A stretch of 64,000 nt of DNA from Bipolaris cookei (GCA_002286855.1 NRSV01000025.1:248001-312000); one strand, 5' to 3'; numbered from the stretch's first letter, positions 42,626 through 54,863 are shown. A program made the numbers and translations. Notes: a model not told the origin generated them from the sequence alone.

Positions 42626-45061
42626 TTAAATCCACCCTGGTGGTGGAAGATTGGATGGTCCTTTCGGTGTCAAGGGAGTGAACAGATTTCCAGAACTTCT
42701 CCAACCACGTGTAGCCGATAATCTCACTCTTAGTTCTTTGGCTTTGGTCCTTGGAGTTCCCTCTTCGTTAGACTTTGCAAGTCTTTTTTGGTAGTGGTCT
42801 GGAAGTCCGTAAAGCAAGGTTGCGATGGCAGAATTCTTCCTTATACTTACTTGACCCTTCTCCGTAGCGCTCTTGATAACAGTCGAAACAAGAAACAAGC
42901 AGCTGACAAATAGCAAGCATAATGGTAAACTCAGCCATCCCCAAGTGACTTCCACATAAACCTCATTATCAAAGGCTTTCCCAAACACACGTTCGCCACT
43001 AGCCGATGATCGAACAGTATTTGTGAGAGAAGTAGCCAGTCGTTCCATATGACGAGAGACATTGTTCGGTGGCAACCAGGGGTTGAAATCCAAGTACTTG
43101 GTGAAAACTGTGTTGAAGCCTCCGTTTCTCCAACGGACGACAGGAATCTCTGAATAGTTTGTAAATGTTGCGAATGCCGGAAACATACGATCAAACACGA
43201 CGACGGTATTGAGCATTGTGTCGTTGTTGACTCCCCATCCATATTCAGCTGAATCTTGGTTGACTGGAGGTGCAGATAGGGTTACGTTCTCTTTGTAGTC
43301 GGTCATCAAGATTTGCTCCTCTGGGATCTCCCAACTTGCCCATGGGTACGGTCCTTTAGTATGATTGACAAAGACATCCGTTATCTTCTCCTCGTATGTA
43401 CCTAGGTAGTACGATGATTGCACGGTCTTGACGCACCAAGATAAGACACATTCGTGTATTGACGGCATCTTTTCGGCGTAGACATCAGAACTGTCGATAT
43501 TGCCCGCGATCAAGACGTCAATGATGGGATTTCGTACATGCTTGAAGTTGATAGAACCGTCTCCCCAGAATGGATGGCGCTCTGGAGTGGTTATGAGCGA
43601 TAAAGTTCGCATCAGTAATGCCTCTCCAGTCTTGTTTCCGTCTCCTTCCACTATGTATCCCGACATAAGGACTGGTGCCTCACTGGTAGAATTCAGGAAG
43701 TAACCACATACTGTGGCATTGGGATAGGTGGAAACGTTGGCGTTGAGTTTAGAGGTCCAATCCACCTGGGTTTCCATACAAGCGAAGTTGAGGAGGTTGG
43801 TCGCTTCAACGCATTGGCTACATACACCGAGTGTCTCATAGCTTGGCCACGTGCAGTTGCTACTGGGGCAAGATACGGGGACTTCAGCACGAGTACCGTT
43901 TCCGAAAGGGACTGGCTGTGTTCCGTTGCCAAGGAAGAATTGGTCCCCGACGGCCAAGATGTCGTGGTCCATCTGGACCATATCTATACCATTCTCGTAT
44001 TCGATGTCGTAAATAGGCTGGTATCGCACAGTTCGAGCTATGGAGCTGTTTGGTTCTTGCAATGTCCAGCGTTCTGGAAAGCTAACAACCTGTTGGAAAA
44101 ATGGGTCCAATGCAAGAGCAAAAATGGTAACAAGGGCACCAAGAGCAGCAATTGTCTTTCCCTTTGTATGTATCAGGAGAAGGAAAGCACCCCAAGGTCC
44201 TCGTGATGCGTTATCGAACATCTCGAAGTCCCACATCTTCTTTGAGTCGCCTTTGATGAACCAACTCCACTTTAACTGACCAAGTGCTTCTGCTACTGGT
44301 AATAGAAGAGCAGCTCCAGCAATTCGAGAAAGAATGGAAACGAAGGCATTCAAAGTGAGTCCCATGTTGTCAAATGGCCACCTTGCAGCTGGTTTGTCTT
44401 TGAGAACAACCAATACGGCGATGATAGCAGCCATACAGACAGCGCTGATGATCCAACTAACTATCTCGAGAAGCCATCGTTCAACGACATTGCCCGACGA
44501 ACTATAGTTCCAGAGCTTCTCTTCGATGCGTTGTGCAATATTCGGGGCCGGTTCAGCCTTCTCATTGTCGAACGTCGGTGGCTGGATTCTGATTGATGGT
44601 GGTTTGAGTGGACCACCACTAATGCCGAGACCGATATGTGATTTGCAGTCTTGGAAGTCTTGCCTCTCAGCATCTGGGACTTGCTGTGGAGCCTTTAAAT
44701 GAGATTCCTCAAGTTGAATACGGGGCCGATTGTTGGGAATGAATTGGAGATGGGGTCTTCGAGGCTTTTGACGCATGACCTCTGGAGGAGGTTCGGGAAT
44801 CGGCCAGATTTCCGAGTGATGATCAGACGTTGTCTCTATGGTTGTCGTAGGGCTGGGTTGAGCTGGACTGATTGGTGGAGCATTGATTTGTACTGGGCTA
44901 AGATGTGTTGGACGGTTTCTTGGAAGACTTTTTGGTGTTGTTGGAGTGGTTGGTGTTGTTCCATATGTCTTTTTTGATGTGTGGCTATTGCTTGTGTCGA
45001 GGTAGATAGGGACATTTGGGGAGCTAGGCCAGTGCATAGTGCTTCGTTCTGGCTGAGACAT
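42626..45061 (-). CDS. DUF3176 membrane protein, paralogue C, intronless
   Basis: 811 residues from MSQPERSTMHWPSSP; an in-frame ATG 13 codons upstream (45100) is the alternative. The N-terminal 190 residues are Pro/Thr/Ser-rich and disordered, much longer than in A or B. Then come the family core and spans: WLLEIVSWIISAVCMAAIIA, SRIAGAALLLPVAEALGQLK then WSWF, IAALGALVTIFALALDPFFQ, the Cys-containing lumenal part (PSYETLGVCSQCVEA) with many NxS/T sites, and LPLCLLFVSCLFLVSTVI. The C-terminal tail is basic and ends LPPPGWI. Both introns of A and B fall at CM/AII and before CGYFLN; here the frame runs through both sites. It is more distant from A and B than they are from each other. Confidence 0.9.
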   Translation of the reverse strand: MSQPERSTMHWPSSPNVPIYLDTSNSHTSKKTYGTTPTTPTTPKSLPRNRPTHLSPVQINAPPISPAQPSPTTTIETTSDHHSEIWPIPEPPPEVMRQKPRRPHLQFIPNNRPRIQLEESHLKAPQQVPDAERQDFQDCKSHIGLGISGGPLKPPSIRIQPPTFDNEKAEPAPNIAQRIEEKLWNYSSSGNVVERWLLEIVSWIISAVCMAAIIAVLVVLKDKPAARWPFDNMGLTLNAFVSILSRIAGAALLLPVAEALGQLKWSWFIKGDSKKMWDFEMFDNASRGPWGAFLLLIHTKGKTIAALGALVTIFALALDPFFQQVVSFPERWTLQEPNSSIARTVRYQPIYDIEYENGIDMVQMDHDILAVGDQFFLGNGTQPVPFGNGTRAEVPVSCPSSNCTWPSYETLGVCSQCVEATNLLNFACMETQVDWTSKLNANVSTYPNATVCGYFLNSTSEAPVLMSGYIVEGDGNKTGEALLMRTLSLITTPERHPFWGDGSINFKHVRNPIIDVLIAGNIDSSDVYAEKMPSIHECVLSWCVKTVQSSYYLGTYEEKITDVFVNHTKGPYPWASWEIPEEQILMTDYKENVTLSAPPVNQDSAEYGWGVNNDTMLNTVVVFDRMFPAFATFTNYSEIPVVRWRNGGFNTVFTKYLDFNPWLPPNNVSRHMERLATSLTNTVRSSASGERVFGKAFDNEVYVEVTWGWLSLPLCLLFVSCLFLVSTVIKSATEKGQVSIRKNSAIATLLYGLPDHYQKRLAKSNEEGTPRTKAKELRVRLSATRGWRSSGNLFTPLTPKGPSNLPPPGWI

Positions 45062-47255
45062 ATTTGACGGAGAGCCCGGAATGGTAATCGGGTAAGGCAT
45101 TAAAAAAATGAAATAAACAAGTGAGCTTTGTAGGGTATCTGAGCAGAACAGAAAATACAACGCGGCAATAGATGTACAAGTGGCTGAGGATGGATGCCAG
45201 ACTAGAAGTAACCTGCAGATGTGTTTGTGTACTTACATCCAAGGCAGCACTATAACAGCATTCAGCTATAGTATAAGCCTCTGCTGGGGATGTCCATGAT
45301 TGGATGACCCAAGAAACATCAAACATGGCTGTTACTGCGGCGTACATACAAACTATGCCTTGGTTCTGGGGATCGGTGCATTACCGAATCCATCCACCAT
45401 TCACAGCACGAGCTAGGTGCAAGGACCCGTACCCAACCTCTAGCAAATCATGCCAAGATATGTGGCTGAGAGCAGTTGCCTTGACACCTGCGTGCGACGT
45501 AGGCTTCGGCAGCTGTCATGCCGACGCACCTGTGAGGGTGTAGCCGTACAGAGCAGGTGTATAACCGCTGGCGTGGCCACATGGCTAGCCTAGCGTATTC
45601 TTGTTTGCCGCCGTGGTATGAAAAACAACATGCAAGTAGGCATATTCTTAGCTTTGGCCCCATGAGGTCTCGTTAATGTAGGATTGGGGCACAGTTGTAT
45701 CAGCGCTTCGAGCCTCACCATGTCTTGAAACCAATGCGAATGCCACGAAAACTTAAGAGGAGTGTTACATCTACTGGATAAGCGAATGGAGTTGAGTATT
45801 TCCAGTCTCAGAGGTAATCGCATGAATTTTCGTGGGTTGATTCGTCTCGAAGACGGCCATGACAGTCTTGTTTCCAAACTTTTTGAGGGTCACGATAATG
45901 ATAGCGGGGCTCCGCTACCGTTAAGCACAGAGCCGACCACCCCACTTCTTTAAAAATAGCAGCCAATTACAGACCAGAGAAAATATAGACACATCGTCTA
46001 GTCATCTATTTTCCGAACATTCTGCATCGCTTCCATCGTACATTTATTATTTCTGTGCAAAGCGCATAGCATGTACATGCATGTAGTACAATCCACGTGA
46101 TTATAGATCTTGTGTTGAAGTAGGTGATTGCCATCATTTGGATGGAGGCCTTCCAAGCAGAGAGCAAGTCTGGAAATGGTGCAGTAGTAACACCAGGTTC
46201 AACGTCAGCTCTCATCTACTTCCAACACTTGGCCGGATAACTGATACCACCATGGCTTGAAGCTCAGTTTGTCATTCGATATATCGTAGCTCTGACACGT
46301 GTACCAACAATGGCGCAGGACCAACCCAGCCCATTGGGTCGCGGCTATCCATCGACATGCATCCGGTTTGGTACGTTCACTAGAAAGTCGTTTACTTGCT
46401 GATCCTTGTTTTCACTTGGCAAGATTATAATCCGCTTAGTAGACTGCTTCGATATCTGGGTTAGTCAGGATCTCTTTTTTGTAGCCGCCAGACTTCAATC
46501 GATATCATGGTCACATGAAGAAATCATTAATACATCATCCTGAATGGCTTCGGTCTTGAGACAAATGGAGAAAACTGGGCGCCTGCCTAGCCTCTTTCAC
46601 TTTCTGGATGGTTAGTTTTGAGACATATCAGATGACAGTAGCTACAGGCTATCGTTTGAAACGCCACCGTATTGCATGGTTGTACATACATGGGGCTAGA
46701 CGGCAGAACGTTTATTAGATATTTCTACATTGTCCAAGACAAAGCCCAGTTAGCCCCGTGGGCGATAAAGGCAGTACGCTGTGTGGTCGTAGAGTACGCC
46801 ATGTTGTAACCATATCATAGCCATTTGTTCGTTTGTAGTAAACAAATCCCGTAGTAGGTCTTGGAGGAAGTAGTGGTGAAGCTTACAAAGCACATGCTTA
46901 TGGTTTAGTAGGACTACCGTTGAAACTGAAACAAAAAATTTCATCATCCCAAGCCCCTGATTCGTATCTAGATTCAACGCGGGGAACTTGAGGAGCTCTA
47001 GTCCGAGTGGATACCTGGATTATCATGTGGATCAAGGGGAAACACACTTGCAAAGCATAAACCAACACATCTGCAGCTCCCTCTAATCTTGTCATTAGGT
47101 CGTTTCGAACATTCCTGAAGGATCAGATAAACTATCAGCCTCTTCCACATCCACTTCCCGAGCGCTAAATGCAACGACATTTGCGAGACCGGCACATGAC
47201 CATGTCCATCCCAGCCATGCCCAGGTGCAAACCAGTCCCCTCGACGCAAGACCTT
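45062..47255. other. Intergenic region upstream of DUF3176 gene C
   Basis: About 2.2 kb between the start of DUF3176-C and the 3' end of the MFS gene. Only short overlapping frames are seen; no RNA gene, transposon end or repeat was recognised. Confidence 0.5.
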
Positions 47256-48926
47256 CTACGCCTTCTTCTCCGGTATCTCATGAAGCTCAGTGACACCATC
47301 ACCCTGCCCAAGAATCTTTGCAGTCGTCGCAGCCAACTTCTCGCGATCTTGCTTCTCACTCTCGAACAAGAAAGTAAGTTCCTCCAACGTCTTACCATAT
47401 GTTTCTGGAAACAAAAAGTAGATGAAGACAATCTCGCAACTCAATAGCCCAATGTAAACGAACAAAAACTTCCAGTCGAGATCTTCGAGTCCGATGGGAT
47501 TTGTGAACGAGCCTAACATGACTGCGCATCTGTTGAATAGCTGGAACCAAGAGAGACCCTTTGTGCGGACATAGTAGGGGAAGATTTCGACCATGTAGAC
47601 GTACGTGAGCGCGTTGTAGGCAATGTTGTAAGAGGGCTTGTACAGGAAAATCATGGTGAGGACTGCAATGCCTGATTCTTTTGAGCCTGTGATGCGGTTG
47701 CGAGCTTGTGCAATGGTCCATGCAGTATAGACGCATAAAAGACAGCTCGCACATAGTAGGTACATTCTTCGTCGGGGGAATCGGGGTGTGATAGACGCCA
47801 TGACGAGGGCCATGAGGAAGCCCCAAGCTTCTGATCCGAGATTAAAGCGTAGTTGGGTGTGACTGTCTTCGATACCGATTTTCTCCATGATGGGCACTAG
47901 GTACTGGCTGATGAGATTGTTTCCGCTGTACTGGACGAAGATCCCAAGACCGGCAGCGACAAGAGCACGGTGTCGCATGCCTTTTGTTTGGAACAGCTCT
48001 GCCCATCCGCGTTGACGTGAATCGTTTTCGATCTCGAGTGCTTTACGAATCTCGGCAAGTTCGACGTGTGGTAGCTCGGCGGAAGCATCACCTTCGGCAT
48101 GGTACTTAATCAAGATTTCAAGTGCTTCCTCGCTTCGGTCTTTTGATACCAGCCATCTGGGACTCTCTGGTACTGTGAACGCGAATATGAGTTGGATGAC
48201 GGATGGCGCGGCCTGGAGAATAGACGGAAGACGCCAGGACCAGTCATTCGGGATAAGTCTTGTACGCAAAACAATACCTGCACCGAGGACTGAACCAACT
48301 CCAAAGAAGGCATTGAACATGCTACCAAGGAAGTGTCGTTCTTTCGGGTGACCAAGTTCGCCTAGAAGTGCAGCACCTGAGATAATAGCGTATACAATAC
48401 CATGACCGAGGAAAATGCGGCTGAAAACGAACATGGCCACTATTAGAGAGGATTAGCCAAAACATCAAAAGCGCAAGGCATGTATCTGCTTCAACCTACA
48501 ATTTCTTGACAATCCCTGCATGATTGCTCCGATGATCATGATCGTAGATCCCACCACAATACTCTTTCTTCTGCCCAGATGGTCGGATACAAGGGAGACA
48601 AGAGGAATACTCGATATAGCGCCGATATTGTAGCATGCAACCAGCAATCCCAGTTGGCCTCCCTTGGGATGGTTGAAGTAGTCCTTCCAGTAACTCAGTG
48701 CTTGCATACCGTTCATCATGGAGCTACAACCAGTTAGCTAAAAGGACACGCTTCTCGAACTTGGAAATTACCTATCAAATCCTGAAGTCGACTCAATAAA
48801 GAGACAAAACGGGACAAGAAGCAGATACAGCTGTCGAAGATTCGGTTTGTTCCACCATCGCACCTTGTCCGCTGCGACGAGGCGCTCAATGATGCCTTCA
48901 CCCGCTTCTGCGACTATCGGAGCCAT
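47256..48926 (-). CDS. MFS sugar transporter
   Basis: Proton-coupled or facilitative sugar carrier of the major facilitator superfamily in the plasma membrane. Exons 48926-48772, 48723-48500 and 48439-47256 give 520 residues; the splices create GFDSSMMNGMQAL and SRNLAMFVFSR, as expected for the family. Signatures: SDHLGRRKS in loop 2-3, PESPRWLVSKDR in loop 6-7, and PETYGKTLEEL after the last span. About 12 hydrophobic helices are present. The substrate cannot be told from sequence; fungal relatives of this type include lactose/hexose permease-like carriers. An in-frame ATG 14 codons upstream exists, but MAPIVAEAGEG is preferred. It stands alone. Confidence 0.9.
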
Positions 48927-50585
48927 TTTGCAGGAGTTGTTCGAAAGGGTTTTGCTCCTCAGAGTCAAGGAACTGGGATGCCCCAGAACTCAAAGGACAA
49001 AATCACCTTGCCAAAACACCAGTATATATACATCTAAATTCTACCTGTAAACCCAACAAACCCAGCAAACCCCACCGGCAAAAAACCACCTCCACCAACA
49101 ACACCTCCAAAGTCGGAGCCGTATCCACTGAACCGAGATTCCCCTTCAGGCACCCCATACTAGGCCCATCTTCTTCCTACCTTCATTAACCTTTTCGTAT
49201 CAGTCTTGGCCTCTTGCGGGGTCACCAGCACGACCCATCCTCATACGTGGAAAAGCGCTCCGCAAAAGCCTCCCCAAAAGCTTGTTGCAACAAAAAAAAA
49301 GAAAATGGTCTAACCAACCCCTTCTTGTAGCAGCGAAAGAGAGAAGAAAAAAATACAAGGGAAACCGGGCCGTATTGTATGTGCGAGTGTCGATCGTTTC
49401 CATCCCCGCGTGTCCCATTGCGATGTTGAACAGCAACATCACCGTCTACGGCTTGCCAAGCACATAACGATCAAACAAACCCGAGCACACGAATCAGGTA
49501 TCGAGATGTTACATTCCTTTTCCTTTGTAAACTAACCTATCCCATCACCCGTTACCAAATACCTAATTGTTAAGCACGCGACCACCTGAGCACACGAATC
49601 GGACATCCCGATTCTTCAAGCCTCCTCCCACGCGACACCCATCTACGCACCCTTTTCTCCCACCCATTCCACACCCACACCCACATCCACATCCACATCC
49701 ACATTCATCTCTTCCACCAACTCTCCTTCGGCCTTCCCACCCTACCATAACTCTTATAACTTACCAAACCCACACACTCGTATCCAATCTTTTCGTTTCC
49801 CATTCCCCCCCCCCTCCCCAAACCCTTACCACTACAACCCCCATCATACCCCGCTAATCCGGGGTACCCGAAGCCGCTAAACCCCATCCGCCACGGGCCG
49901 TATCAAATCAAGTCTTACGCTTCGCCTATCTCTCCCCCACACACCTAAATTAAGAGTTGTGGGTGAGAAGATAAATAGTCTCGAACTCGGGTCCCCTTCC
50001 TTCGAATGTTGGTGCTTTGAAAATCAACTTCTAAAAGGTTGGTGTTGTTGGGGATGGTAATATATTGTGGCTTATCCCCGGTGGTAGTAGTATTTGGTGG
50101 TGTACTTAGGATGTGGGAATAAATGTATACATGGGCTCGCAAGATGGGTACTAATTCGTACAAGTGTGTGTGCAAGCGAAATTCCGGGGGGTGGTGGTGG
50201 TGGTGGTAGAATTAAGCCTGATTTCCATTCGCGAGTTTGGCACTTTTTTTGCTTGGCGGGCTTGTATGTAGGCTGTGCCAAGGGGATAACGGCGTAGATT
50301 GTTCACAAAACTTCATTTCGTACCAAAAGAGAAACACGGGCGAAGAGACAAGAAATCAAAATGGTCGTGTAAAAGGTATCATATTCGCTTTTCCTTCAGA
50401 CTGAGCTCCCTTTTTCCTTTTCCTTTCCTCTTTTCCTCTCTTTTGGTGGAAAAGACTTCCCGGTCCTATAACTAAAGGACCACAACCGACGCCGTTATAT
50501 TCCATGATCATACACAAGACATAAATATCTACACAATAACACTCTATTCTACGCGCTAACATAGCTCCTCAACACACCAAGCTGT
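48927..50585. other. Intergenic region between MFS and ILV5, low complexity
   Basis: Contains the MFS promoter and the ILV5 3' region. C-rich and pyrimidine-rich tracts dominate 49600-49860, with a CCACAT/CACCCA simple repeat at about 49668-49706 and a GGT run near 50190-50208. No gene is supported. Confidence 0.5.
49668..49706. repeat. Hexanucleotide-type simple repeat (CCCACA/CCACAT)n
   Basis: Consecutive ACACCC and CCACAT units over about 40 bp. It is probably polymorphic. Confidence 0.8.
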
Positions 50586-51968
50586 TTACTTGGCGTTCTC
50601 GGGACGGAGAGAGCGGACAGCCTTTCCGGCGCGCCAGATCTCGAGGTCGTCAATCTCCTTGAGCTCCTGCTTGTACTTCTCGCGGTAGTCAGGCTGCGAG
50701 TTGTACTCGAGTGAGCGCTTGGTCTCTGTACCGTTCTCAACGGAGGTGTAGAGGTCATCGAAGACAGGCTTGAGGGCATCCTTGAAGCGCTTGCTCCAGT
50801 CGATAGCACCGCGACGAGCAGTGGTAGAGCAAGCGGCGTACATGTAGTCCATGCCGTTGGCACCGATCAAGGGGTACAGCGACTGGGTAGCCTCCTCGAC
50901 GGTCTCGTTGAAAGCCTCAGATGGGCTGTGGCCGCGCTCACGGAGAACCTCGTACTGGGCGAGGAACATGCCGTGGATTCCGCCCATCAAGCAACCACGC
51001 TCGCCGTAGAGGTCAGAGTAGACCTCCTTCTCGAAGGTAGTCTCGTACATGTATCCGGAACCGACAGCAACACCGAGGGCGACGGCCTTCTCCTTGGCCT
51101 TGCCGGTGACGTCTTGGTAGACAGCAATAGATGAGTTGATACCACGGCCCTCACGGAAAAGAGTGCGGACGGTACGGCCGGAGCCCTTGGGGGCGACGAG
51201 GATGACATCAATGTCCTTGGGCACCTCGACCTTGGTGAGGTCCTTAAAGACGGGAGAGAAACCGTGGGAGAAGTAGAGAGTCTGAATCTGTTAGATGGAT
51301 TCTCGTTGGGTTCTTGGAGTAAGGATTTACCTTTCCCTTGGTGAGCTGGGGCTTGATGGCGGGCCAGGTCTCGGACTGGGCGGCATCTGAGAGGAGGTTC
51401 ATGACAATGGTGGCCTTGCCAATAGCCTCGTCAATGTCGAAGAGGTTCTTACCAGGAACCCAGCCGTCTTGCTCAGCCTCCTTCCATGAAGCACCGTTCT
51501 TCCGTACACCGACGATGACGTTGAGGCCGTTGTCACGCATGTTGAGACCCTGACCGTGTCCCTGGGAGCCATAGCCGATGAGGGCGAGGGTGTCATTCTT
51601 GAAGTATTCCTAGTTTGATTATTAGCTAGAGCTCTGATAGAAATTAAGTCAATGTGATTGACGTGTCAATAAACTTACCAAAAGCTTCTCCTTTGGCCAG
51701 TCGGCACGCTCTGTTTGGCATCGTCAGCTATCGTTTGCTTGTATTATGCATCCAATTGAAACCTACCGTAAACAGTCTCCTTAGTACCGGCAAAGTCAAT
51801 GGTCTTGACACCACGAGTTTGCTGGAACTGGCTGGTAACGGCAGCCCTGGGGGCAGCCTTCTTTGCACCAGCACTCAGAGCAGAGACAAAAGTCCTCTTC
51901 TGGGCTGGAGCAGCCGCCAATTGGCGGGCGGATTGGCGGAGAGCACGGGTGACAGGTCTTGAGGCCAT
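50586..51968 (-). CDS. ILV5: Ketol-acid reductoisomerase (acetohydroxyacid reductoisomerase), mitochondrial
   Basis: Second common step of branched-chain amino-acid synthesis: NADPH-dependent isomeroreduction of acetolactate or acetohydroxybutyrate. Four exons, 51968-51767, 51710-51679, 51609-51331 and 51281-50586, are phase-consistent and give 402 residues, the normal fungal length. The N-terminus is an acid-poor mitochondrial presequence (MASRPVTRALRQSARQL). The Rossmann motif is LALIGYGSQGHGQGLNMRD. Further signatures are VAPKGSGRTVRTLF, GVAVGSGYMYETTF then EKEVYSDLYGERGCLMGG (Mg-binding acidic residues), and NGMDYMYAACSTTARRGAID. The second exon is only 32 bp. Assignment is very secure. 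Confidence 0.96.
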
Positions 51969-52834
51969 TGTGAATGTGTGTGTATGCGGATTGGGGTATC
52001 TTGGGGTCAGAAATATTGGGCGGGGATGGATGGCTTTTAAACTTTCGGGCTGGACAATGACCACAGTTGGAATTTCGAGTTCTGGGAGCTTAGACCACGC
52101 CGATTATCGCTGCCCCAGACCACTGACTCCCGCTCATTCGCGTCGCCGGCCAATGAGATTTCGGTATGTGTCCGCTGCGGGGCTGCTAGCAGGGGTAGTG
52201 GGGGGTTTTCGGGGAGAGATGCGTGTCTCCGACAGCGCTTCACATGATGGGAGCCGCTCCGCAACACAGTCATACAGATGATTGCACCGAAAAGATAGAG
52301 AGTGCTCACTAGGGGCTGCATGTGCTATCGTTATCATACTCTACAGTGTCTGGTAGCCACGTAGTTTCCTTAGATATCGCGCAGCAGTGGGCTAGCCAAA
52401 GCTTTCGTGTTCTATTCGGAAAGGAACTAAACTGACGGCACACAAAGTCTGCATGGTGATGCAATGACCCCAAGTAAACACTGTTGCCACGCCACTGCAT
52501 TGTTTTCCCATACAAAAATCGTGAAGAATGTGTTGAGAATGGTAAAGTTTATATATGAATCTCAAGCTAGATTGGTATAGAATTTCAACCAACTACATGC
52601 ACCCAAAAGCTGTGCCACCTTTCCCAAACATACCACGTCCTCATATACACGTTGCTCCCTACATTTGCACATGCCCATGCCCTTGATCTTTCTCAGATTG
52701 CAACTGCTCTCGCCTTTCACTTTGCACCAAATTCCCGATGCCATGTCGTGTCTCGTCAATATAGTCTCCCGTGAAAGAGCGCTGGGCACTTGCGTAGCGG
52801 GATGTGGGATAATCCTGCAGATGTGCCATGAGCC
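51969..52834. other. Intergenic region between ILV5 and UBC12
   Basis: About 870 bp holding the ILV5 promoter and the UBC12 3' flank. No further gene was recognised. Confidence 0.55.
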
Positions 52835-53566
52835 TCATTTGAGTACGCGGTCGAAGCTCTGTCCTTTGACTGTGCCACCACCCAGCGATGCGCGCACGTT
52901 GCGCCTGAAGCCTTCTCGGTTCGCCTTAAGGTCTTCTGCAGCCTCCTTGTTCAACGGGTCCGAAGCGTTTGGTTCGAGGAAGAGAAACTGCATCCGTTAG
53001 TTGTAGTCACGCTTTGCTAAAGCACCCGGCACCACATACCTGTAGCCCAACAACAACCGCGTTCAGGTTTAACACTGGTTTCCAGTCTTCTCGCAGAATG
53101 TTCAGGCAGACGTTGCCCTCGAGATCAATGTTAGGGTGATAGATCTTTTGCGTGCACTTGACTTTGGGCGGGTCGTGTGGGAAGTTCTGGTTGATCTTGA
53201 AATCAAACTTAAAGCGGCCACCCTTGTACATGCCCTCGTCGGGGTCGATTGTGAGTTCGAAGTTGAGGATGTCGTCTGGGTTAGGGAAGTGTGTTTTCAT
53301 CGTCGTGCCGAGGGATAGCTCTTCAAGATCTTGGTCCACGTCAGCTACGCGCTTATTACCCTGCGTATTCCGAGTATCGCGTACCTTTTTGTGTGCGCAG
53401 TTGGGCCGGAGTAACCTTTTTCTTCTTGCTTGACGCAGCAGCCGCAGCCTCATCTTGCTGCTGCTGTTTCTTCTGTAGCAAGTGTGTCAGTATCCAACAA
53501 TGCTCACAGGCCTCATGCGCAAGCCTTTTATGCATATGACTGTACCATGGACCATATTTTCATCAT
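52835..53566 (-). CDS. UBC12: NEDD8-conjugating enzyme Ubc12
   Basis: E2 that transfers NEDD8/Rub1 to cullins. Four exons are read: a 21-bp first exon 53566-53546 encoding MMKIWSM, then 53472-53385, 53329-53040 and 52987-52835. They give 183 residues, the usual Ubc12 length. The N-terminal extension (MMKIWSMKKQQQQ, then KKKKVTPAQLRTQKDLEE) is the Ubc12-specific docking tail. The UBC core shows FPNPDDILNFELTIDPDEG, FPHDPPKVKC and YHPNIDLEGNVCLNILRED, with the catalytic Cys in NVCLNIL. The C-terminus reads FLFLEPNASDPLNKEAAEDL. The tiny first exon is easy to miss but is demanded by family length and by a consensus acceptor (GCTACAG). Divergent from RIB7. Confidence 0.94.
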
Positions 53567-54032
53567 CTTGGCGGTATTGTATGGGGTCCCTGGGTATTGC
53601 TTTCGAGACGGTCGCGTGGACTAAGAGGCGTGGGAGAGCGGCGGGGGAAAGCGCCGGGAGGCGGTGGAACCGATGAACTCGCTGAGCTCGCTGACGTGTT
53701 GGAAAATCCGGGTAGCAGAAAAGGAGAAAATGGCCACAGAAGCACAAACGCCAAAGGAAATATGTCTATGTAAGTTGTTGTGGTAGTGAGGAAGAACAGT
53801 CGGGCAGGCTGCCACGATAGTCGGGCGGCCGTGCCCCTACGTGGGGTCCGCCGCGGTATCCTGCGCCACTTCCCCTGAGTCAGCACTCTACTCTCTCACC
53901 ATGTCCACTGGCGCATGCTTTGGTCACTTCAGGTTGTAGCCGGTATACGAGTCCTCAAAACTCGACAGATTCTTTCGCAGATACAAGTATTTCAATCGCA
54001 TCTCCAGCACCTGCATTTACACTACGGCCATC
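53567..54032. other. Divergent promoter region UBC12 / RIB7
   Basis: 466 bp between two divergent starts. Polar short frames only; presumed to hold both promoters. Confidence 0.55.
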
Positions 54033-54863
54033 ATGACGCCGACACCCGTAAGAGAAGCTCTGCACTTTGCAGATGCGGAGAGCAGGCAGTTTATAGACTA
54101 TATGCCGCCAGTTCCTCCTCAGACACCAACGGAAAAGCTCTTTGTCACATTAACCTTTGCCACCTCCCTCGACAGTCAGCTCTCCATTGCCCCAGGAGTG
54201 CAAACGGCGCTTTCAGGGCCACGATCCAAGTCAATGACACATTTCTTACGCTCCAAACACGATGCCATATTGATTGGGGTGGGCACGGCCGTTGCCGATA
54301 ATCCATCCTTAAACTGCCGGATAGAAGGCGTGGGTGGTTATGGTGGTGAGGGCCTCATTAGGCAGCCCAGACCGATTGTTGTTGATCCACAGGGCCGCTG
54401 GAAGTTCAGTGAGGAGAGCAAAGTGCTTAAGCTTGCTAGGGAAGGTAAAGGAAAGGCACCGTTCATCATCACTTATGTGGCACCATCCGACGCTCGCAAA
54501 GCTGTACTGGAGAATGTGGGAGGCAAGTTCCTGCTTCTGGGGCCGTCACTTACACAGAAGAGCGAGACTACCTCCTCATGGCACATGATTCTGGATGCAT
54601 TGAAAGAACAAGGCATACAAAGTGTGATGATTGAGGGTGGCGGATTCGTCATAAATGATTTGCTCGGCCCGGGCCCGGCATATTCGCTCATCGACTCGGT
54701 CATTGTCACCATAGCTCCGACATGGCTTGGAAAGGGTGGTGTTCAGGTTTGTCCGGATGGAGGTTCTGACCGACTGCCTATCACCAGATTGAAAGATGTC
54801 AAATGGATACCACTCGGAGAGGATGTAGTGCTCTGTGGACGGCCAAACATGTCGCTCCGGTGA
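54033..54863 (+). CDS. RIB7: 2,5-diamino-6-ribosylamino-4(3H)-pyrimidinone 5'-phosphate reductase
   Basis: Second step of fungal riboflavin synthesis: NADPH-dependent reduction of the ribose side chain of the GTP-derived pyrimidine. Single exon, 276 residues, matching RibD_C-type reductases. Signatures in order: VTLTFATSLDSQLSIAPG at the N-terminus (substrate and NADPH pocket), GPRSKSMTHFLRSKHDAIL then IGVGTAVADNPSLNCR, QPRPIVVDPQGRW, and GIQSVMIEGGGFVINDLL near residue 205. The C-terminus, DVKWIPLGEDVVLCGR, is typical. The start at MTPTPVREALHF is the first ATG. Cytosolic, with no targeting signal. Confidence 0.94.
   Translation: MTPTPVREALHFADAESRQFIDYMPPVPPQTPTEKLFVTLTFATSLDSQLSIAPGVQTALSGPRSKSMTHFLRSKHDAILIGVGTAVADNPSLNCRIEGVGGYGGEGLIRQPRPIVVDPQGRWKFSEESKVLKLAREGKGKAPFIITYVAPSDARKAVLENVGGKFLLLGPSLTQKSETTSSWHMILDALKEQGIQSVMIEGGGFVINDLLGPGPAYSLIDSVIVTIAPTWLGKGGVQVCPDGGSDRLPITRLKDVKWIPLGEDVVLCGRPNMSLR

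Noticed and set aside
49975..50030. Possible tRNA-like TTCGA segment on the minus strand
   Set aside because: The flanking bases do not form acceptor or anticodon stems. No tRNA gene was found anywhere in the window by eye.
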